Made by a program: the position numbers and the translations under genes. Shown in pieces: positions 16,873 to 26,831 of a stretch of DNA of 64,000 nt; the first letter of the stretch is position 1; each line of letters starts with the position of its first letter. The notes under the pieces were generated by a model, which had not been told where the DNA came from, made no database searches, and saw nothing but the letters and a program-made list of their open reading frames with translations. The DNA is from Bog-950 sp046329515 (GTDB lineage Bacteria; Bacteroidota; Bacteroidia; Chitinophagales; LD1): NCBI GenBank assembly GCA_046329515.1, contig JAXLUM010000001.1:1612001-1676000 (forward strand), given 5' to 3'.

Positions 16873-18627
16873 ATGCTTATGAGGAGATTTTTACTGTTTT
16901 CGATTATGGCTCTTTTAAGCCTTGGTTCAATGGGCCAGGGTACTTATATCCCTCTGGGCTCTGATGCCTATTACCAGGTAGACCGCCTTGATATTAAATA
17001 CAGTAAAATACTGCCGATTATCCATACACAGGATAAGGGTTTTCACCGTGGTGAGGTAGCTAAACTATCGGAAACGCTATTGCTAAGCAATATGCGCTTT
17101 AATAAAGTACAACAGTATAATTTACAATGGTTGGTGGATGAGGACGCGGATTGGCTGGACAGCCTTAACAGCGTTAACCGCCACCCGCTATGGAAAGCTA
17201 TTTACCGTGAACCGGGTAGTTTTTTGCATTACAGCTCAAAGAAGAAAGGCTTATTCGACATACGCTTTAACCCGGTATTTGATATGCGTTTGGGTGGAGA
17301 ATCGAACGGCAGGTTTGTATTTTCCAGCGCAAGGGGGGTAGAGGTGCGCGGTAATATAAAGCGTGTATTCAGTTTCTACTTTAATGTGTTGGGTAATGCC
17401 GCAAGGCCTTATGATTTTGTAGCTGATAGAGTAAAGTATGGTTATTTAAACCCAGAAACAGGCGTTAAATACACCTTTGTGCCCGGACAGGCGTATTGGA
17501 AAGATTATGAATCGAAGATTTTTAAGTTTAAAGACGGTATAGACTACTTTGATGCAAGGGGCTATATAAACGTTAATGTTCTAAAGTATTTGAACGTTTC
17601 CTTTGGGCGCGATAAGTTCTTTATTGGCGATGGACAGCGCTCGCTATTCCTTTCAGATAACTCAGCACCTTACCTTTTCCTAAAGCTGGATATGCAGTTC
17701 TGGAAAATACGCTACCAAAGTATATTGGCAGAATTGACAGCGCAGTACCCCCGCGGAGCTGATATTTTATTGCCGAAGAAATATTTGGCAGCACACCATT
17801 TAAGTGTTAAGCCATGGCATGGCTTAACTATAGGTTTTTTTGAAGGTGTGGTGTTACAACGCAGCAATCACTTTGAGTTACAATACCTGAACCCTATAAT
17901 CTTCTACCGTGCTGTGGAGCATTCCATTGGTAGCCCGGATAACGTATTGTTAGGCGCTGATTTTAAGTTGAATTTGTTCAACCATATGTCGCTTTACGGA
18001 CAGTTGCTACTGGATGAGTTTAACTTTAAGTATTTCTTTAAAGGCAATGGCTGGTGGGCTAATAAATTCGGCATACAGGCCGGTATAAAGTATATAGACC
18101 TTGCCCCGAATTTAGATGCCCAACTGGAGTTTAACTACGTAAGACCGTTTACTTATAGCCACGGAGGAACAATTAACTACACTAATTATAACCAGCCATT
18201 AGCGCACCCGCTTGGCGCTAACTTTTACGAGATTATAATGCAGTTGCACTACCAACCTATACGCGAGTTACAGCTTAATGCCAAGTTGTTTATTGCCCGT
18301 GTAGGTGATGATACGCTAAACCTGGATGGAACTTTCACCAACTTTGGTGGAGATATTTTGCAGAACAGCAATGGAGGAACCACTGTATCGCATGAATTTG
18401 GCAATAAAGTGGGCCAGGGTGCCAAAGGTACTATTACTTACTTTCAACTAACAGGCACCTACCAACCATGGCATAACATTTATCTGGATGCACAAGTAAT
18501 TTACCGTGCAAAAACAGGAACCAGCACACAGAATGTGATTATGAATCCTTTACTGCTGCATAAGTCAGTTTTTATATTCGATGTAGGCCTGCGAATGAAT
18601 ATAGGCATGCGGCGGTATGAGTTTTAA
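16873..18627 (+). CDS. RemB-like outer-membrane beta-barrel protein
   Basis: About 584 residues with a signal peptide (MRRFLLFSIMALLSLGSMGQ) and an alternating beta-strand pattern typical of an outer-membrane barrel. Sequences such as VSFGRDKFFIGDGQRSLFLSD, QYLNPIIFYRAVEHSIGSPDNV and LYGQLLLDEF match the RemB / Wzi-like family. RemB in Flavobacterium is a mobile surface protein linked to gliding, and the broader family is linked to capsule attachment. I infer the name from recall, not a search. A GTG at 16867 and ATGs at 16873 and 16879 are all in frame; I chose 16873. It overlaps the next gene by 11 bases. Confidence 0.78.
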   Translation: MLMRRFLLFSIMALLSLGSMGQGTYIPLGSDAYYQVDRLDIKYSKILPIIHTQDKGFHRGEVAKLSETLLLSNMRFNKVQQYNLQWLVDEDADWLDSLNSVNRHPLWKAIYREPGSFLHYSSKKKGLFDIRFNPVFDMRLGGESNGRFVFSSARGVEVRGNIKRVFSFYFNVLGNAARPYDFVADRVKYGYLNPETGVKYTFVPGQAYWKDYESKIFKFKDGIDYFDARGYINVNVLKYLNVSFGRDKFFIGDGQRSLFLSDNSAPYLFLKLDMQFWKIRYQSILAELTAQYPRGADILLPKKYLAAHHLSVKPWHGLTIGFFEGVVLQRSNHFELQYLNPIIFYRAVEHSIGSPDNVLLGADFKLNLFNHMSLYGQLLLDEFNFKYFFKGNGWWANKFGIQAGIKYIDLAPNLDAQLEFNYVRPFTYSHGGTINYTNYNQPLAHPLGANFYEIIMQLHYQPIRELQLNAKLFIARVGDDTLNLDGTFTNFGGDILQNSNGGTTVSHEFGNKVGQGAKGTITYFQLTGTYQPWHNIYLDAQVIYRAKTGTSTQNVIMNPLLLHKSVFIFDVGLRMNIGMRRYEF

Positions 18628-18892
18628 ACGGATTGTAATTTCAATTCAATTCGTTATTGCCCTTTTTATGCTGGGCACGCTTCTGTTTTTCGCTACGCGT
18701 TTAGATTTTAACTTAAGGGACGACAAAGAGCCTGCGGCTATATTTTTTCTGCTGTTGGGTGTTATTTACGCCATTATTTACGCTCGCTTTTGCTGGCTGT
18801 ATTATAAAACAGCAGCGAGCACCTTTATGGCCATATCGCTTATAATGGGTATAGCCTATGTTTTGTTTTGGGTAAAGATGCTTACTCAGTAG
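18617..18892 (+). CDS. Small membrane protein downstream of the RemB-like gene
   Basis: This 91-residue protein has three predicted membrane helices (about 5-25, 38-58 and 66-88) and no recognisable domain. It starts inside the RemB-like gene (11-base overlap), so translation is coupled. Its 3' end overlaps the convergent capA-like gene by 11 bases tail to tail, so the two stop codons lie within each other's coding region. Confidence 0.7.
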   Translation: MSFKRIVISIQFVIALFMLGTLLFFATRLDFNLRDDKEPAAIFFLLLGVIYAIIYARFCWLYYKTAASTFMAISLIMGIAYVLFWVKMLTQ

Positions 18893-19949
18893 CAGGCTTG
18901 TAGGTTATTTCGCCATCATCAGTAATAGTAATACCTGAGTTAGGGAAATCCTGCTTGGTTAGATATTTAAGAATAGTAGTGGCGCGCTTATCGGGGTCAA
19001 GATGCACGTATGTGTGCGATAACTGATAGCAAGGAATGATTTGCCCTTTTATGAATTCCCCTTTTTTGTTGGCGAACACTTTAAAGATGGGCGCAAGGCC
19101 ATTTACGCCATTTACGCTCATACCGCCGAAAGTGCAGAAGTTACCTGCGCTATAGGAAATAAAGCGATTATTGTAAACCTCAATGCTCCGTATAACATGC
19201 GGGCCTTGCCCGAAGATTACATCAGCGCCGGCATCTACTAACAAGTGTGCAAACTCGTAAACGTTGCCGCGGTCTTCGCCATGGAAAAGTTCATGCTTTT
19301 TAGGCACGTTTTGATAGGCTGCACCTTCAGCACCGCCATGAAAGGAAACAATAACTACATCAACCAATGAATCTAACTGCTTTACGATAGAGATAGCGGA
19401 GGCTGTGTCGTTTACACTAATACAATTGCTGTTGGGCGAGAATGCTGTAAAGCCATACTTTACACCATCCTTATAAAATATAGCCACTTGTTTTTGCAGT
19501 TGCCCTGCATACTGCAAGCCTACACTATCTAATGTGCGCATGGTGCTTAGTCTGCCTGCATCGCCAAAATCACCAGCGTGGTTGTTAGCTACGCTTACCA
19601 CGTCAAAGCCTGCATCAACCAACAATTTTGCATAACGCTGGGGGCTACGGAATACATAGCATACGCTGGGGTCCTTACAGGTTTTTGAAGGGCCATTCTT
19701 ATCCATCAGTACCCCCTCGAGGTTGCCAAAAGTTACATCTGCATCCTGCAAAACAGAATCTACTTCTTCGTAAAGGTGAATGCCATCATCCGGTGGTAAT
19801 TCAGGTTCGGGATAAAGGGTGCCCATCATAATATCGCCAACGCCTATTAAAGTAATGGTATCGTTGCTAAGGCTTGTTGAATCCGCTTGTTGAGCGAAGC
19901 CAAGCGAAATGCACAGGCTAAGAATGGAGAATGACAGAATCTTTTTCAT
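18882..19949 (-). CDS. CapA-family metallophosphatase-like protein, exported
   Basis: This 355-residue protein has a signal peptide (1-19, ending GFAQ). The CapA/PGA_cap fold is recognisable from GVGDIMMG, FGNLEGVLMD, SVANNHAGDFGDAG, VVIVSFHGGAEG, GADVIFGQGPHVIRSIE and ISYSAGNF. These place metal ligands as in calcineurin-like phosphatases. CapA in Bacillus belongs to poly-gamma-glutamate export, but homologues are widespread in bacteria without that polymer, so the substrate here is unknown. It ends a minus-strand unit M23 - MerR - capA with gaps of 2 and 16 bases. Confidence 0.88.
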   Translation of the reverse strand: MKKILSFSILSLCISLGFAQQADSTSLSNDTITLIGVGDIMMGTLYPEPELPPDDGIHLYEEVDSVLQDADVTFGNLEGVLMDKNGPSKTCKDPSVCYVFRSPQRYAKLLVDAGFDVVSVANNHAGDFGDAGRLSTMRTLDSVGLQYAGQLQKQVAIFYKDGVKYGFTAFSPNSNCISVNDTASAISIVKQLDSLVDVVIVSFHGGAEGAAYQNVPKKHELFHGEDRGNVYEFAHLLVDAGADVIFGQGPHVIRSIEVYNNRFISYSAGNFCTFGGMSVNGVNGLAPIFKVFANKKGEFIKGQIIPCYQLSHTYVHLDPDKRATTILKYLTKQDFPNSGITITDDGEITYKPATE

Positions 19950-19965
19950 AGGAGTGAACAGCGAT

Positions 19966-20307
19966 TTATTTCTCTAACTGTTCTTTTAATTCGGTAAGGA
20001 AGCCGCGCACTTCTTTCAACTTTTCGATGATGAGCATTTTTTTCTTCTCTCCATCAAATTTCAGTTTTAGTTGCTGCTTGGCACCGTCTAAAGTGTAGCC
20101 TTTATCCTTAACCAGGTGATGAATGAGCTTGATATTTTCTATATCGGCTTTGGTAAAGAAACGGTCGCCTTTGGCATTCTTCTTAGGGCGAAGGATGTCG
20201 AACTCCTTTTCCCAATAGCGAAGTAAGGACGTATTAACCGAAAGCATTTCGGCTACTTCGCCTATGCTGAAGTAAAGCTTTTCTATTTCCTTTTCTTTAT
20301 AGCTCAT
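19966..20307 (-). CDS. MerR-family transcriptional regulator
   Basis: This 113-residue protein has an N-terminal MerR winged-helix domain (FSIGEVAEMLSVNTSLLRYW, then EKEFDILRPKKN and RFFTKADIENI). The family helix KGYTLDGAKQQLK and a short C-terminal coiled coil (residues about 85-113) form the dimer interface. There is no ligand-binding domain and there are no effector cysteines, so it belongs to the short effector-less MerR group common in Bacteroidota. It lies 2 bases after the M23 peptidase gene and is probably co-transcribed. A cell-wall or envelope regulon is possible from context only. Confidence 0.9.
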   Translation of the reverse strand: MSYKEKEIEKLYFSIGEVAEMLSVNTSLLRYWEKEFDILRPKKNAKGDRFFTKADIENIKLIHHLVKDKGYTLDGAKQQLKLKFDGEKKKMLIIEKLKEVRGFLTELKEQLEK

Positions 20308-20309
20308 GC

Positions 20310-21293
20310 CTAATCCAGCGTTTGACCAGGGTTGGTAGAAAGTTCAAGCATTTTTTCGAAATCGGCATCCTTTAAATCGTTGTAATAGAAATACACCGGG
20401 TTAAGGGCATTGCCGTTTTTAAGTACCTCGTAATGCAGGTGCGGGCCGGTTGATTTACCTGTGCTTCCTGTGTAAGCAATTATCTCACCACGCGTTACTT
20501 TTTGACCCGGCGTAGCTTTAAAACGCGAAAGGTGCGCGTAACGTGTACGGTAGCCATAGCCGTGGTTCACTATAATTTCGTTACCGTAGCCGTTAAAGGA
20601 GTAGTTCACTGTTTCTACCACACCATCACCCGTGACGTGAACTTCAGTACCAATAGGGCAGGTGAAGTCCATACCTTCGTGGAATTTCTGAATTTTATAA
20701 ACCGGGTCTATACGCCAACCGTAGCCCGATGCCATACGCTCCAGCTTTTTGTTGGGTATAGGTTGTATGGATGGAATGGAAGACAGCATTTTCTGCTGGT
20801 TCTTTATCATCTCGGCAATTTCATCGTAGCTTTTGCTTTGAATAACCATCTGCTTTTTCAGCTTATCCACCTTCATGGCTACATCCTTAATTATTTCGCC
20901 ATTGTCGTATTTATCCAGCGCGCGGTATTTGTTTACGCCACCTGAGCCGGCTTCCCATACATCATTGCTGATTGGGTCGGCTTCGAAAAGCACGCGGTAA
21001 ATGTTGCCATCGCGGTAATGCAGGTCGCTAAGCACCTCGTTAAGGCGGTCGGTTTCCTGGTCTAAAATGGCGTATTGGTCCTTTAAAACGTTCAGTTCGG
21101 CTTTTAGAATCTTTTCCTTAGGGGAATCGAAGAACTTGTAATAAATGGTGGAAATGCCCAGTGAAAATACCAGCGCCGCCACTAAAAAGCCCAAAAAACG
21201 CAGTATGCGGGCGGTCCAGCTAACTACGGCTTTTTCGTAGTTAAGGGTTTGGGGGTTAAATATGTATTTCTGGTTCTTTTTAAATAGTGCCAT
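20310..21293 (-). CDS. M23-family metallopeptidase, inner-membrane anchored
   Basis: This 327-residue protein has one N-terminal membrane helix (about 33-53), a periplasmic coiled coil (about 60-170, rich in K, E, L and Q) and a C-terminal LytM/M23 domain. The zinc ligands are visible in FHEGMDF (His and Asp) and GPHLHYEV (HxH). YARLS-type loop sequence TRYAHLSRF and PGQKVTRGEIIAYTG are present, so the site appears complete and catalytically active. It should cleave peptide crosslinks in peptidoglycan. Such coiled coil-LytM proteins are common in Bacteroidota next to MerR regulators and alaS, as here. It is divergent from alaS. Confidence 0.93.
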   Translation of the reverse strand: MALFKKNQKYIFNPQTLNYEKAVVSWTARILRFLGFLVAALVFSLGISTIYYKFFDSPKEKILKAELNVLKDQYAILDQETDRLNEVLSDLHYRDGNIYRVLFEADPISNDVWEAGSGGVNKYRALDKYDNGEIIKDVAMKVDKLKKQMVIQSKSYDEIAEMIKNQQKMLSSIPSIQPIPNKKLERMASGYGWRIDPVYKIQKFHEGMDFTCPIGTEVHVTGDGVVETVNYSFNGYGNEIIVNHGYGYRTRYAHLSRFKATPGQKVTRGEIIAYTGSTGKSTGPHLHYEVLKNGNALNPVYFYYNDLKDADFEKMLELSTNPGQTLD

Positions 21294-21481
21294 TGCTTAA
21301 GGGTCCTCATCCTAAATCCTTCTCCTAAAGTAGAAGGACTTTAATACACCTTATTAGAGTGCGATTATTTAATGTCTTCTCTTATTTTCGTGCCTCTCCG
21401 CAGGTGGGCAGACCCTGCTTCGGAGTTTCAAATTTATTAAGAACAGCTTATTGTTAAAATAAAAAGAGTTAACAGGATTTT

Positions 21482-24097
21482 ATGAGGTCGGCAGAGATAC
21501 GGAAGGCATTTTTAGATTTTTTCGAGAGTAAAGGGCATAAGATTGTGCCTTCGGCGCCTATTGTGGTTAAAAACGACCCAACATTGATGTTTATCAATAG
21601 CGGCATGGCGCCTTTTAAGGATATATTTTTGGGCAACCAGCCCATTAAATATGCCCGTGTAGCTGATACCCAAAAGTGTTTACGCGTTAGCGGTAAGCAT
21701 AACGACCTTGAGGAAGTGGGTGTAGATACTTACCACCACACCATGTTTGAAATGCTGGGCAACTGGAGCTTTGGCGATTACTTTAAGAAGGAAGCTATTG
21801 AGTGGAGTTGGGAGCTATTAACCAAGGTTTACGGCCTTGAGAAGGATAGACTGTATGTTACCGTGTTTGAAGGCGATGCAAAGGAAAACCTTGCTTTTGA
21901 CCAGGATAGTTACAACGAATGGAAGAAATGGATTAGCGAAGAGCGCATACTAAAAGGAAACAAGAAAGATAACTTTTGGGAAATGGGCGATACAGGCCCA
22001 TGCGGCCCATGCAGCGAAATACACATTGACCTGCGCAGTGAAGAAGACCGTAAGAAGTTAGACGGTAAGGAACTGGTAAATGCCAGCCACCCACAGGTGA
22101 TTGAGGTTTGGAACAATGTGTTTATGGAGTTTGAACGCAAGGCGGACAAGAGCCTTGTGAAGCTGCCTAAGCAACATGTGGATACCGGTATGGGCTTTGA
22201 GCGTTTGTGTGTTGCCATACAGAAGAAAACGAGCAATTACGACACAGATGTATTTCAGCCGATAATACAACAGATAGCTGCGCTTACGAATAAGCAATAC
22301 GGTAAAGACGAGAAGACTGATATTGCTATGCGCGTTGTAGCTGACCACATACGTGCCATAACCTTTACCATTGCTGACGGGCAAATGCTTAGCAATACCG
22401 GGGCCGGTTATGTTATACGCCGCATACTACGCCGTGCTGTAAGATATTATTACACTTATTTAGAAAGTGATACGCCGCTATTATATAAGCTGGTTGAAGT
22501 GCTTTGCAATGAAATGGGTTCATTCTTCCCGGAGATTGTGAAGCAGAAGGAGTTTATTGAAACGGTAATTAAGGAGGAGGAGAACAGTTTCCTGAAAACG
22601 CTTTCAAACGGTATACGCCGCTTTGCTGCTATTGAAGAGGAGATGGGTAAAACCAAATCTACTACAGTGGCCGGCCCTGTGGCTTTTGAATTGTTTGATA
22701 CCTATGGTTTTCCTTTAGACCTTACACGTTTAATGGCTTCAGAAAAAGGATATGCCATTGATGAAGCAGGTTTTGAGAAGGAGATGGCTGCGCAGAAAGA
22801 CCGTGCACGTGCTGCACAGGCAACCGAGCAAGGCGATTGGGTGAATGTAGAAGCAGATACTAAAACCGATTTTGTTGGCTACGATTATGATGAGGCTGAA
22901 GCACAAGTAGTGAAATACCGCAGTGTGAAGCAGAAGGATAAAGAGCTTTACCAGGTGGTGTTAGATAAAACGCCGTTTTATGCTGAAAGCGGTGGACAGA
23001 TAGGTGATACCGGTCTGTTAGATTTTGGTGGAGAGAAGATTGAAGTACTGGATACCAAAAAGGAAAATGACCTGATAGTACATTGGGTGAAGAAGTTGCC
23101 TACTAAGCCTGAAGGTAAGGTGCATGCACAAATTAATGAGCGCCGCCGTAATGATATACGCAAAAACCACAGTGCAACACACTTGTTGCAAAGTGCACTG
23201 CGTACGGTTTTAGGCAACCATGTGCAGCAGAAAGGTTCATTGGTTCATCCGGATTATTTGCGTTTTGACTTTGCCCACTTTGCTAAGTTGAGCGAGGAAG
23301 AAATAGCGAAGGTGGAGCAGATAGTGAATGATAAGATAATGGAGAATGTTGCCCTTGATGAAAAGCGCAATGTGCCCATTAAGGATGCGGAGAAGCTGGG
23401 CGCTACTATGTTGTTTGGTGAGAAGTATGGCGAGTTTGTGCGCGTTATAACCTTTGATGAAAAGTTCAGCCGAGAATTGTGCGGTGGTACGCATGTGCGC
23501 AGCACAGGTGAAATTGGCTTGTTCAAGATAATTTCAGAAAGTTCTATTAGCGCCGGTGTTCGCCGTATTGAAGCGGTAACAGGCCGTAAGGCATTGGAAT
23601 ATGTGGATGCCAAGGTGAATGAATTGAAAGAAATTACCGAACTGTTTAAAGGCGCCAAAAATGTGGTGCAGAGCTTAAAGAGTCTGCAGGAGCAAAGCGC
23701 ACAGTTGCAGAAAGAAAACGAGCAGTTACAAGATAAACTGGTTGGCGGCTTGATAAAGGAATACGCTGAAAAAGTGGAAGCCAAAGGCAATGTAAAATTG
23801 CTTACCGCTAAAGTAGGGGAGGTGAACTCGGCTGATGCGCTGCGTAAACTGGGTATTGGCCTTGTGAATGAAGCGAAGGAAGGTTATGTATTTCTTCTTT
23901 CAACTACGGCTAATGGCAAACAGGTGGTACACTTGCGTGTGGCTCCTTCTTTAGGAATAAAGGCTGGCGATTTGTTGAAAGAACTTTCTGCTACTATTAA
24001 AGGTGGCGGCCCTGCTGATTTTGTGCAGGCAAGTGCCGGTAGTGTTAATGAGGTGGACGAATTGAGTGCGAAATTGAAGGCTAAGTTTTCAAACTAA
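21482..24097 (+). CDS. alaS: Alanyl-tRNA synthetase
   Basis: This 871-residue class II synthetase charges tRNA-Ala. Class II motif 1 and 2 regions are present (SGMAPFKDIFLG, HHTMFEMLGNWSFGDYF). The tRNA-recognition part contains GAGYVIRRILRRAVR, and the editing domain has the zinc motif HSATHLLQSALR with RELCGGTHVRSTGEIG. The C-Ala domain with its coiled coil and DHHA1-like end (GGGPADFVQASAG) follows. The length is as expected. The 188-base leader holds a bulged hairpin at 21396-21425, but no T-box-like structure. Confidence 0.97.
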   Translation: MRSAEIRKAFLDFFESKGHKIVPSAPIVVKNDPTLMFINSGMAPFKDIFLGNQPIKYARVADTQKCLRVSGKHNDLEEVGVDTYHHTMFEMLGNWSFGDYFKKEAIEWSWELLTKVYGLEKDRLYVTVFEGDAKENLAFDQDSYNEWKKWISEERILKGNKKDNFWEMGDTGPCGPCSEIHIDLRSEEDRKKLDGKELVNASHPQVIEVWNNVFMEFERKADKSLVKLPKQHVDTGMGFERLCVAIQKKTSNYDTDVFQPIIQQIAALTNKQYGKDEKTDIAMRVVADHIRAITFTIADGQMLSNTGAGYVIRRILRRAVRYYYTYLESDTPLLYKLVEVLCNEMGSFFPEIVKQKEFIETVIKEEENSFLKTLSNGIRRFAAIEEEMGKTKSTTVAGPVAFELFDTYGFPLDLTRLMASEKGYAIDEAGFEKEMAAQKDRARAAQATEQGDWVNVEADTKTDFVGYDYDEAEAQVVKYRSVKQKDKELYQVVLDKTPFYAESGGQIGDTGLLDFGGEKIEVLDTKKENDLIVHWVKKLPTKPEGKVHAQINERRRNDIRKNHSATHLLQSALRTVLGNHVQQKGSLVHPDYLRFDFAHFAKLSEEEIAKVEQIVNDKIMENVALDEKRNVPIKDAEKLGATMLFGEKYGEFVRVITFDEKFSRELCGGTHVRSTGEIGLFKIISESSISAGVRRIEAVTGRKALEYVDAKVNELKEITELFKGAKNVVQSLKSLQEQSAQLQKENEQLQDKLVGGLIKEYAEKVEAKGNVKLLTAKVGEVNSADALRKLGIGLVNEAKEGYVFLLSTTANGKQVVHLRVAPSLGIKAGDLLKELSATIKGGGPADFVQASAGSVNEVDELSAKLKAKFSN

Positions 24098-24123
24098 AAT
24101 TGAATAAAGAATCACAAAGCAGA

Positions 24124-24183
24124 AGATTGCCACGGAACGCAGACCATTTAATGACAAAGGAATGTTCCCCGCAATGACAATCT
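24124..24183. repeat. Degenerate inverted-repeat element in the alaS-gatB gap
   Basis: Outer arms AGATTG (24124-24129) and CAATCT (24178-24183) and inner arms GGAAC / GTTCC enclose about 25 bases. This looks like the remnant of a short dispersed palindromic element of the kind ending in CGCAATGACAATCT that recurs in many Bacteroidota genomes. Confidence 0.45.
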
Positions 24184-24200
24184 GTTTATACTAAAATAAA

Positions 24201-25655
24201 ATGAGCGATAGTATTTACGATAAATATGAGGTTATAGTTGGTTTGGAAGTGCATGCGCAGCTTTCTACCAAAAGCAAAATGTATTGTGCTGATGCTACTG
24301 ATTTTGGTGAATCGCCAAATACGCAGGTAAGTCCGCTTTCATTAGGTCACCCGGGCACTTTGCCTATGGTTAACGAAAGGGCGATAGAATATGCTGTTAA
24401 GGTTGGTTTAGCTACCAATAGTGTTATACGACACGAAAACCAGTTTGCGCGCAAGAATTATTTCTATGCCGATTTGCCAAAGGGTTACCAGATAACACAG
24501 GATAAAACACCCATTTGCACTGAAGGTGTTATTGAGTTTGAGTTAAACGGGGAGAAAAAGAAAGTGCGCTTAACACGCATACATATGGAAGAAGATGCGG
24601 GCAAAAGCACGCACGACATGGACCCTTATTACACTTTAGTTGACTTAAACCGTGCCGGTGTGCCGCTAATTGAAATTGTAAGCGAACCGGATATACGCAG
24701 TGGAGATGAGGCTATGGCCTATTTGGCTGAAGTGCGCAAGTTGGTGCGTTACCTTGATATATGTGATGGGAATATGGAGGAAGGAAGTATGCGCTGTGAT
24801 GCGAATATTTCTGTACGCATAAAAGGGACTACTGCTTACAACCCACGCAGTGAGGTGAAGAACATGAATAGTATGCGCAACGTAAAGCGTGCTATAGAGT
24901 TTGAATTTAAGCGGCAGGTTGATGCTATTGAAGCGGGAGAGAAGCTAACACAGGAAACACGGGGTTTTGATGCTGTTAAGGGCATTACTTTAACGCAGCG
25001 CAGCAAGGAGCATGCGCATGATTACCGTTATTTCCCTGAACCGGATTTACCGCCGGTTGTACTAACTGACGAATACATACAAAATGTAAAGCAGCATATG
25101 CCTAAACTTTCAGCAGAGTTGAAAGAGGAATATGTAAGTAAATATGGTTTGCCTGAGTATGATGCCCGCCTGATAAGCGATGATAAGTTTACAGCGCAAT
25201 ACTTTAATGAGTTAATAAGCAACACTAAAAACTATAAGGCCGCCAGTAACTGGATGATTGGCCCTATTAAGAGCTACCTGAATGAAAACGGATTGGAAAT
25301 TCAGGACTTTAAAGTGGGTGCAGATAGAATAGCCGCTATGATTGCGTTGATTGATGAAGGCAAGACGAACTTTAGTGTGGCATCTACCAAGATTTTTCCG
25401 GTGTTGATTGAAAACCCGGATAAGCAACCGCTAAAGATTGCCGAAGAGTTGAACCTGTTGCAAAATAGCGATGAAGGATTGATTAAGGGGCTGGTGGACG
25501 AGGTGATTGCCAAATATCCTGAAAAAGTAGCCGAATACCGCAGCGGCAAAAAGGGTTTATTAGGTTTGTTTGTAGGGGAAGTAATGAAAGCCAGCAAAGG
25601 CAAAGCCGACCCTAAGGTGACCAACAAACTGATGATAGAGAAGTTGGAGAATTAA
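24201..25655 (+). CDS. gatB: Aspartyl/glutamyl-tRNA(Asn/Gln) amidotransferase subunit B
   Basis: This 484-residue GatB transfers ammonia to Glu-tRNA(Gln) or Asp-tRNA(Asn) with GatA and GatC. It starts with the signature YEVIVGLEVHAQLSTKSKMYC and carries PKGYQITQDKTPIC, RIHMEEDAGKSTHD, LVDLNRAGVPLIEIVSEPD and MEEGSMRCDANISVR. The YqeY-like helical tail ends in LFVGEVMKASKGKADPK. The length is normal. Its partners gatA and gatC are not in the window. Confidence 0.97.
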   Translation: MSDSIYDKYEVIVGLEVHAQLSTKSKMYCADATDFGESPNTQVSPLSLGHPGTLPMVNERAIEYAVKVGLATNSVIRHENQFARKNYFYADLPKGYQITQDKTPICTEGVIEFELNGEKKKVRLTRIHMEEDAGKSTHDMDPYYTLVDLNRAGVPLIEIVSEPDIRSGDEAMAYLAEVRKLVRYLDICDGNMEEGSMRCDANISVRIKGTTAYNPRSEVKNMNSMRNVKRAIEFEFKRQVDAIEAGEKLTQETRGFDAVKGITLTQRSKEHAHDYRYFPEPDLPPVVLTDEYIQNVKQHMPKLSAELKEEYVSKYGLPEYDARLISDDKFTAQYFNELISNTKNYKAASNWMIGPIKSYLNENGLEIQDFKVGADRIAAMIALIDEGKTNFSVASTKIFPVLIENPDKQPLKIAEELNLLQNSDEGLIKGLVDEVIAKYPEKVAEYRSGKKGLLGLFVGEVMKASKGKADPKVTNKLMIEKLEN

Positions 25656-25671
25656 GCATTAACTTTAAACC

Positions 25672-26823
25672 ATGATGAGAAAAATTTATAGTGTATTTCT
25701 GTTATTAGTTGTGTTTACTGCCTGTAACCGTGGCGCAAGCAATAACGAGAAATACAACATACAGGGAACGATAAAGAACTACAACGCGCAATCTGTTTTC
25801 TTAGAGAAACTTTCTTTGCAGCAGGTTACTGTGGTAGATTCTGCCAAGGTTGACCCGCAAGGAAACTTTAAGCTGGAAGGTGTTTCAGAAAAAGGCTATT
25901 ACCGCATTAAGTTAAGCGACCAGATTTTCTGGTTGTTCCTGTTAGAGCCTACCGCTTATAAAATGGATATTGACCTTGCGCGGGCTGATGCTTTTAAAGT
26001 TACGGGCTCTGCAGAAAACGATGAGTTTCAAACGGCGGTTAAGAGTGTGAATGAAACACAGCGCAGTTTAACTACTATGCGCAATAGCTATTATGCGTAC
26101 CAGCAAATGGGTGTAAGCGCCGATTCTTTAGCTATGGTGGCAAATGCTTTAAACCAGGCCGGTGCCGCTTTTGAAAAGCAGTTGCGTGATGGAACGCAGA
26201 ATGCGAAGAGCCCGTTAGTGGCTTTGTTTTATGTAACCAATGCACCACCTGATAAGTTTATAAAAGAAAATCAGGCTGTGGCTGACCGTATGGATAAGGA
26301 AATGCCCAACTCATCGTATGCAAAGGAGTTTCGTGCATTGGTAACACAAATGAACCAGCAGGTGCAGGCGCAGCAAGCCGCGCAACAGGCCGCTGAAGCG
26401 GTTAAGGTTGGTAAACCGGCCCCGGAAATTGACCTGCCCAGCCCGGATGGCAAGAACATTAAGCTTTCTTCTTTACGTGGTAAGGTTGTATTGCTTGATT
26501 TTTGGGCTTCGTGGTGCGGACCGTGCCGCATGGAGATGCCTAATGTGGTAGCGGCTTACAACAAGTATAAGAACAAGGGTTTTACCATTTACAGCGTATC
26601 GTTAGATAAAGAAGCCGGTGCCTGGAAGAATGCTATAAAGAACCTGAACATGCAATGGGAAAACCAGGTGAGTGACCTTAAATACTGGCAAAGCGAGGCG
26701 GCAATGAAATACGGAGTGCAGGGTATACCGGCCACTTTCTTATTGGATAAGGATGGCACCATTATAGCCACTAACCTGCGTGGCGCTGCGCTTGACCAAA
26801 AGCTGGCTGAACTGCTGCAATAA
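25672..26823 (+). CDS. TlpA-like thioredoxin-fold lipoprotein with DUF4369-type N-terminal domain
   Basis: This 383-residue protein has a lipoprotein signal (lipobox FTAC, Cys at about 18). A beta-rich N-terminal domain of about 110 residues, of the DUF4369 type common in Bacteroidota, is followed by a helical linker and a TlpA/ResA-like thioredoxin domain from about 245. That domain contains WASWCGPCRMEMP with active-site Cys282 and Cys285 and the cis-Pro in GIPATFLL. It should act as a periplasmic disulfide reductase. It may be transcribed with gatB (16-base gap) and the next gene (8-base gap). Confidence 0.9.
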   Translation: MMRKIYSVFLLLVVFTACNRGASNNEKYNIQGTIKNYNAQSVFLEKLSLQQVTVVDSAKVDPQGNFKLEGVSEKGYYRIKLSDQIFWLFLLEPTAYKMDIDLARADAFKVTGSAENDEFQTAVKSVNETQRSLTTMRNSYYAYQQMGVSADSLAMVANALNQAGAAFEKQLRDGTQNAKSPLVALFYVTNAPPDKFIKENQAVADRMDKEMPNSSYAKEFRALVTQMNQQVQAQQAAQQAAEAVKVGKPAPEIDLPSPDGKNIKLSSLRGKVVLLDFWASWCGPCRMEMPNVVAAYNKYKNKGFTIYSVSLDKEAGAWKNAIKNLNMQWENQVSDLKYWQSEAAMKYGVQGIPATFLLDKDGTIIATNLRGAALDQKLAELLQ

Positions 26824-26831
26824 ACCTTACA

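Noticed and set aside
21396..21425. Bulged hairpin upstream of alaS as a T-box or other riboswitch
   Set aside because: It lacks T-box specifier and antiterminator elements and a terminator; it looks like another short palindromic repeat.
23254..23790. Antisense open frame (178 codons) within alaS
   Set aside because: A shadow of a conserved gene; a low-complexity Ser/Leu/Asn-rich translation.
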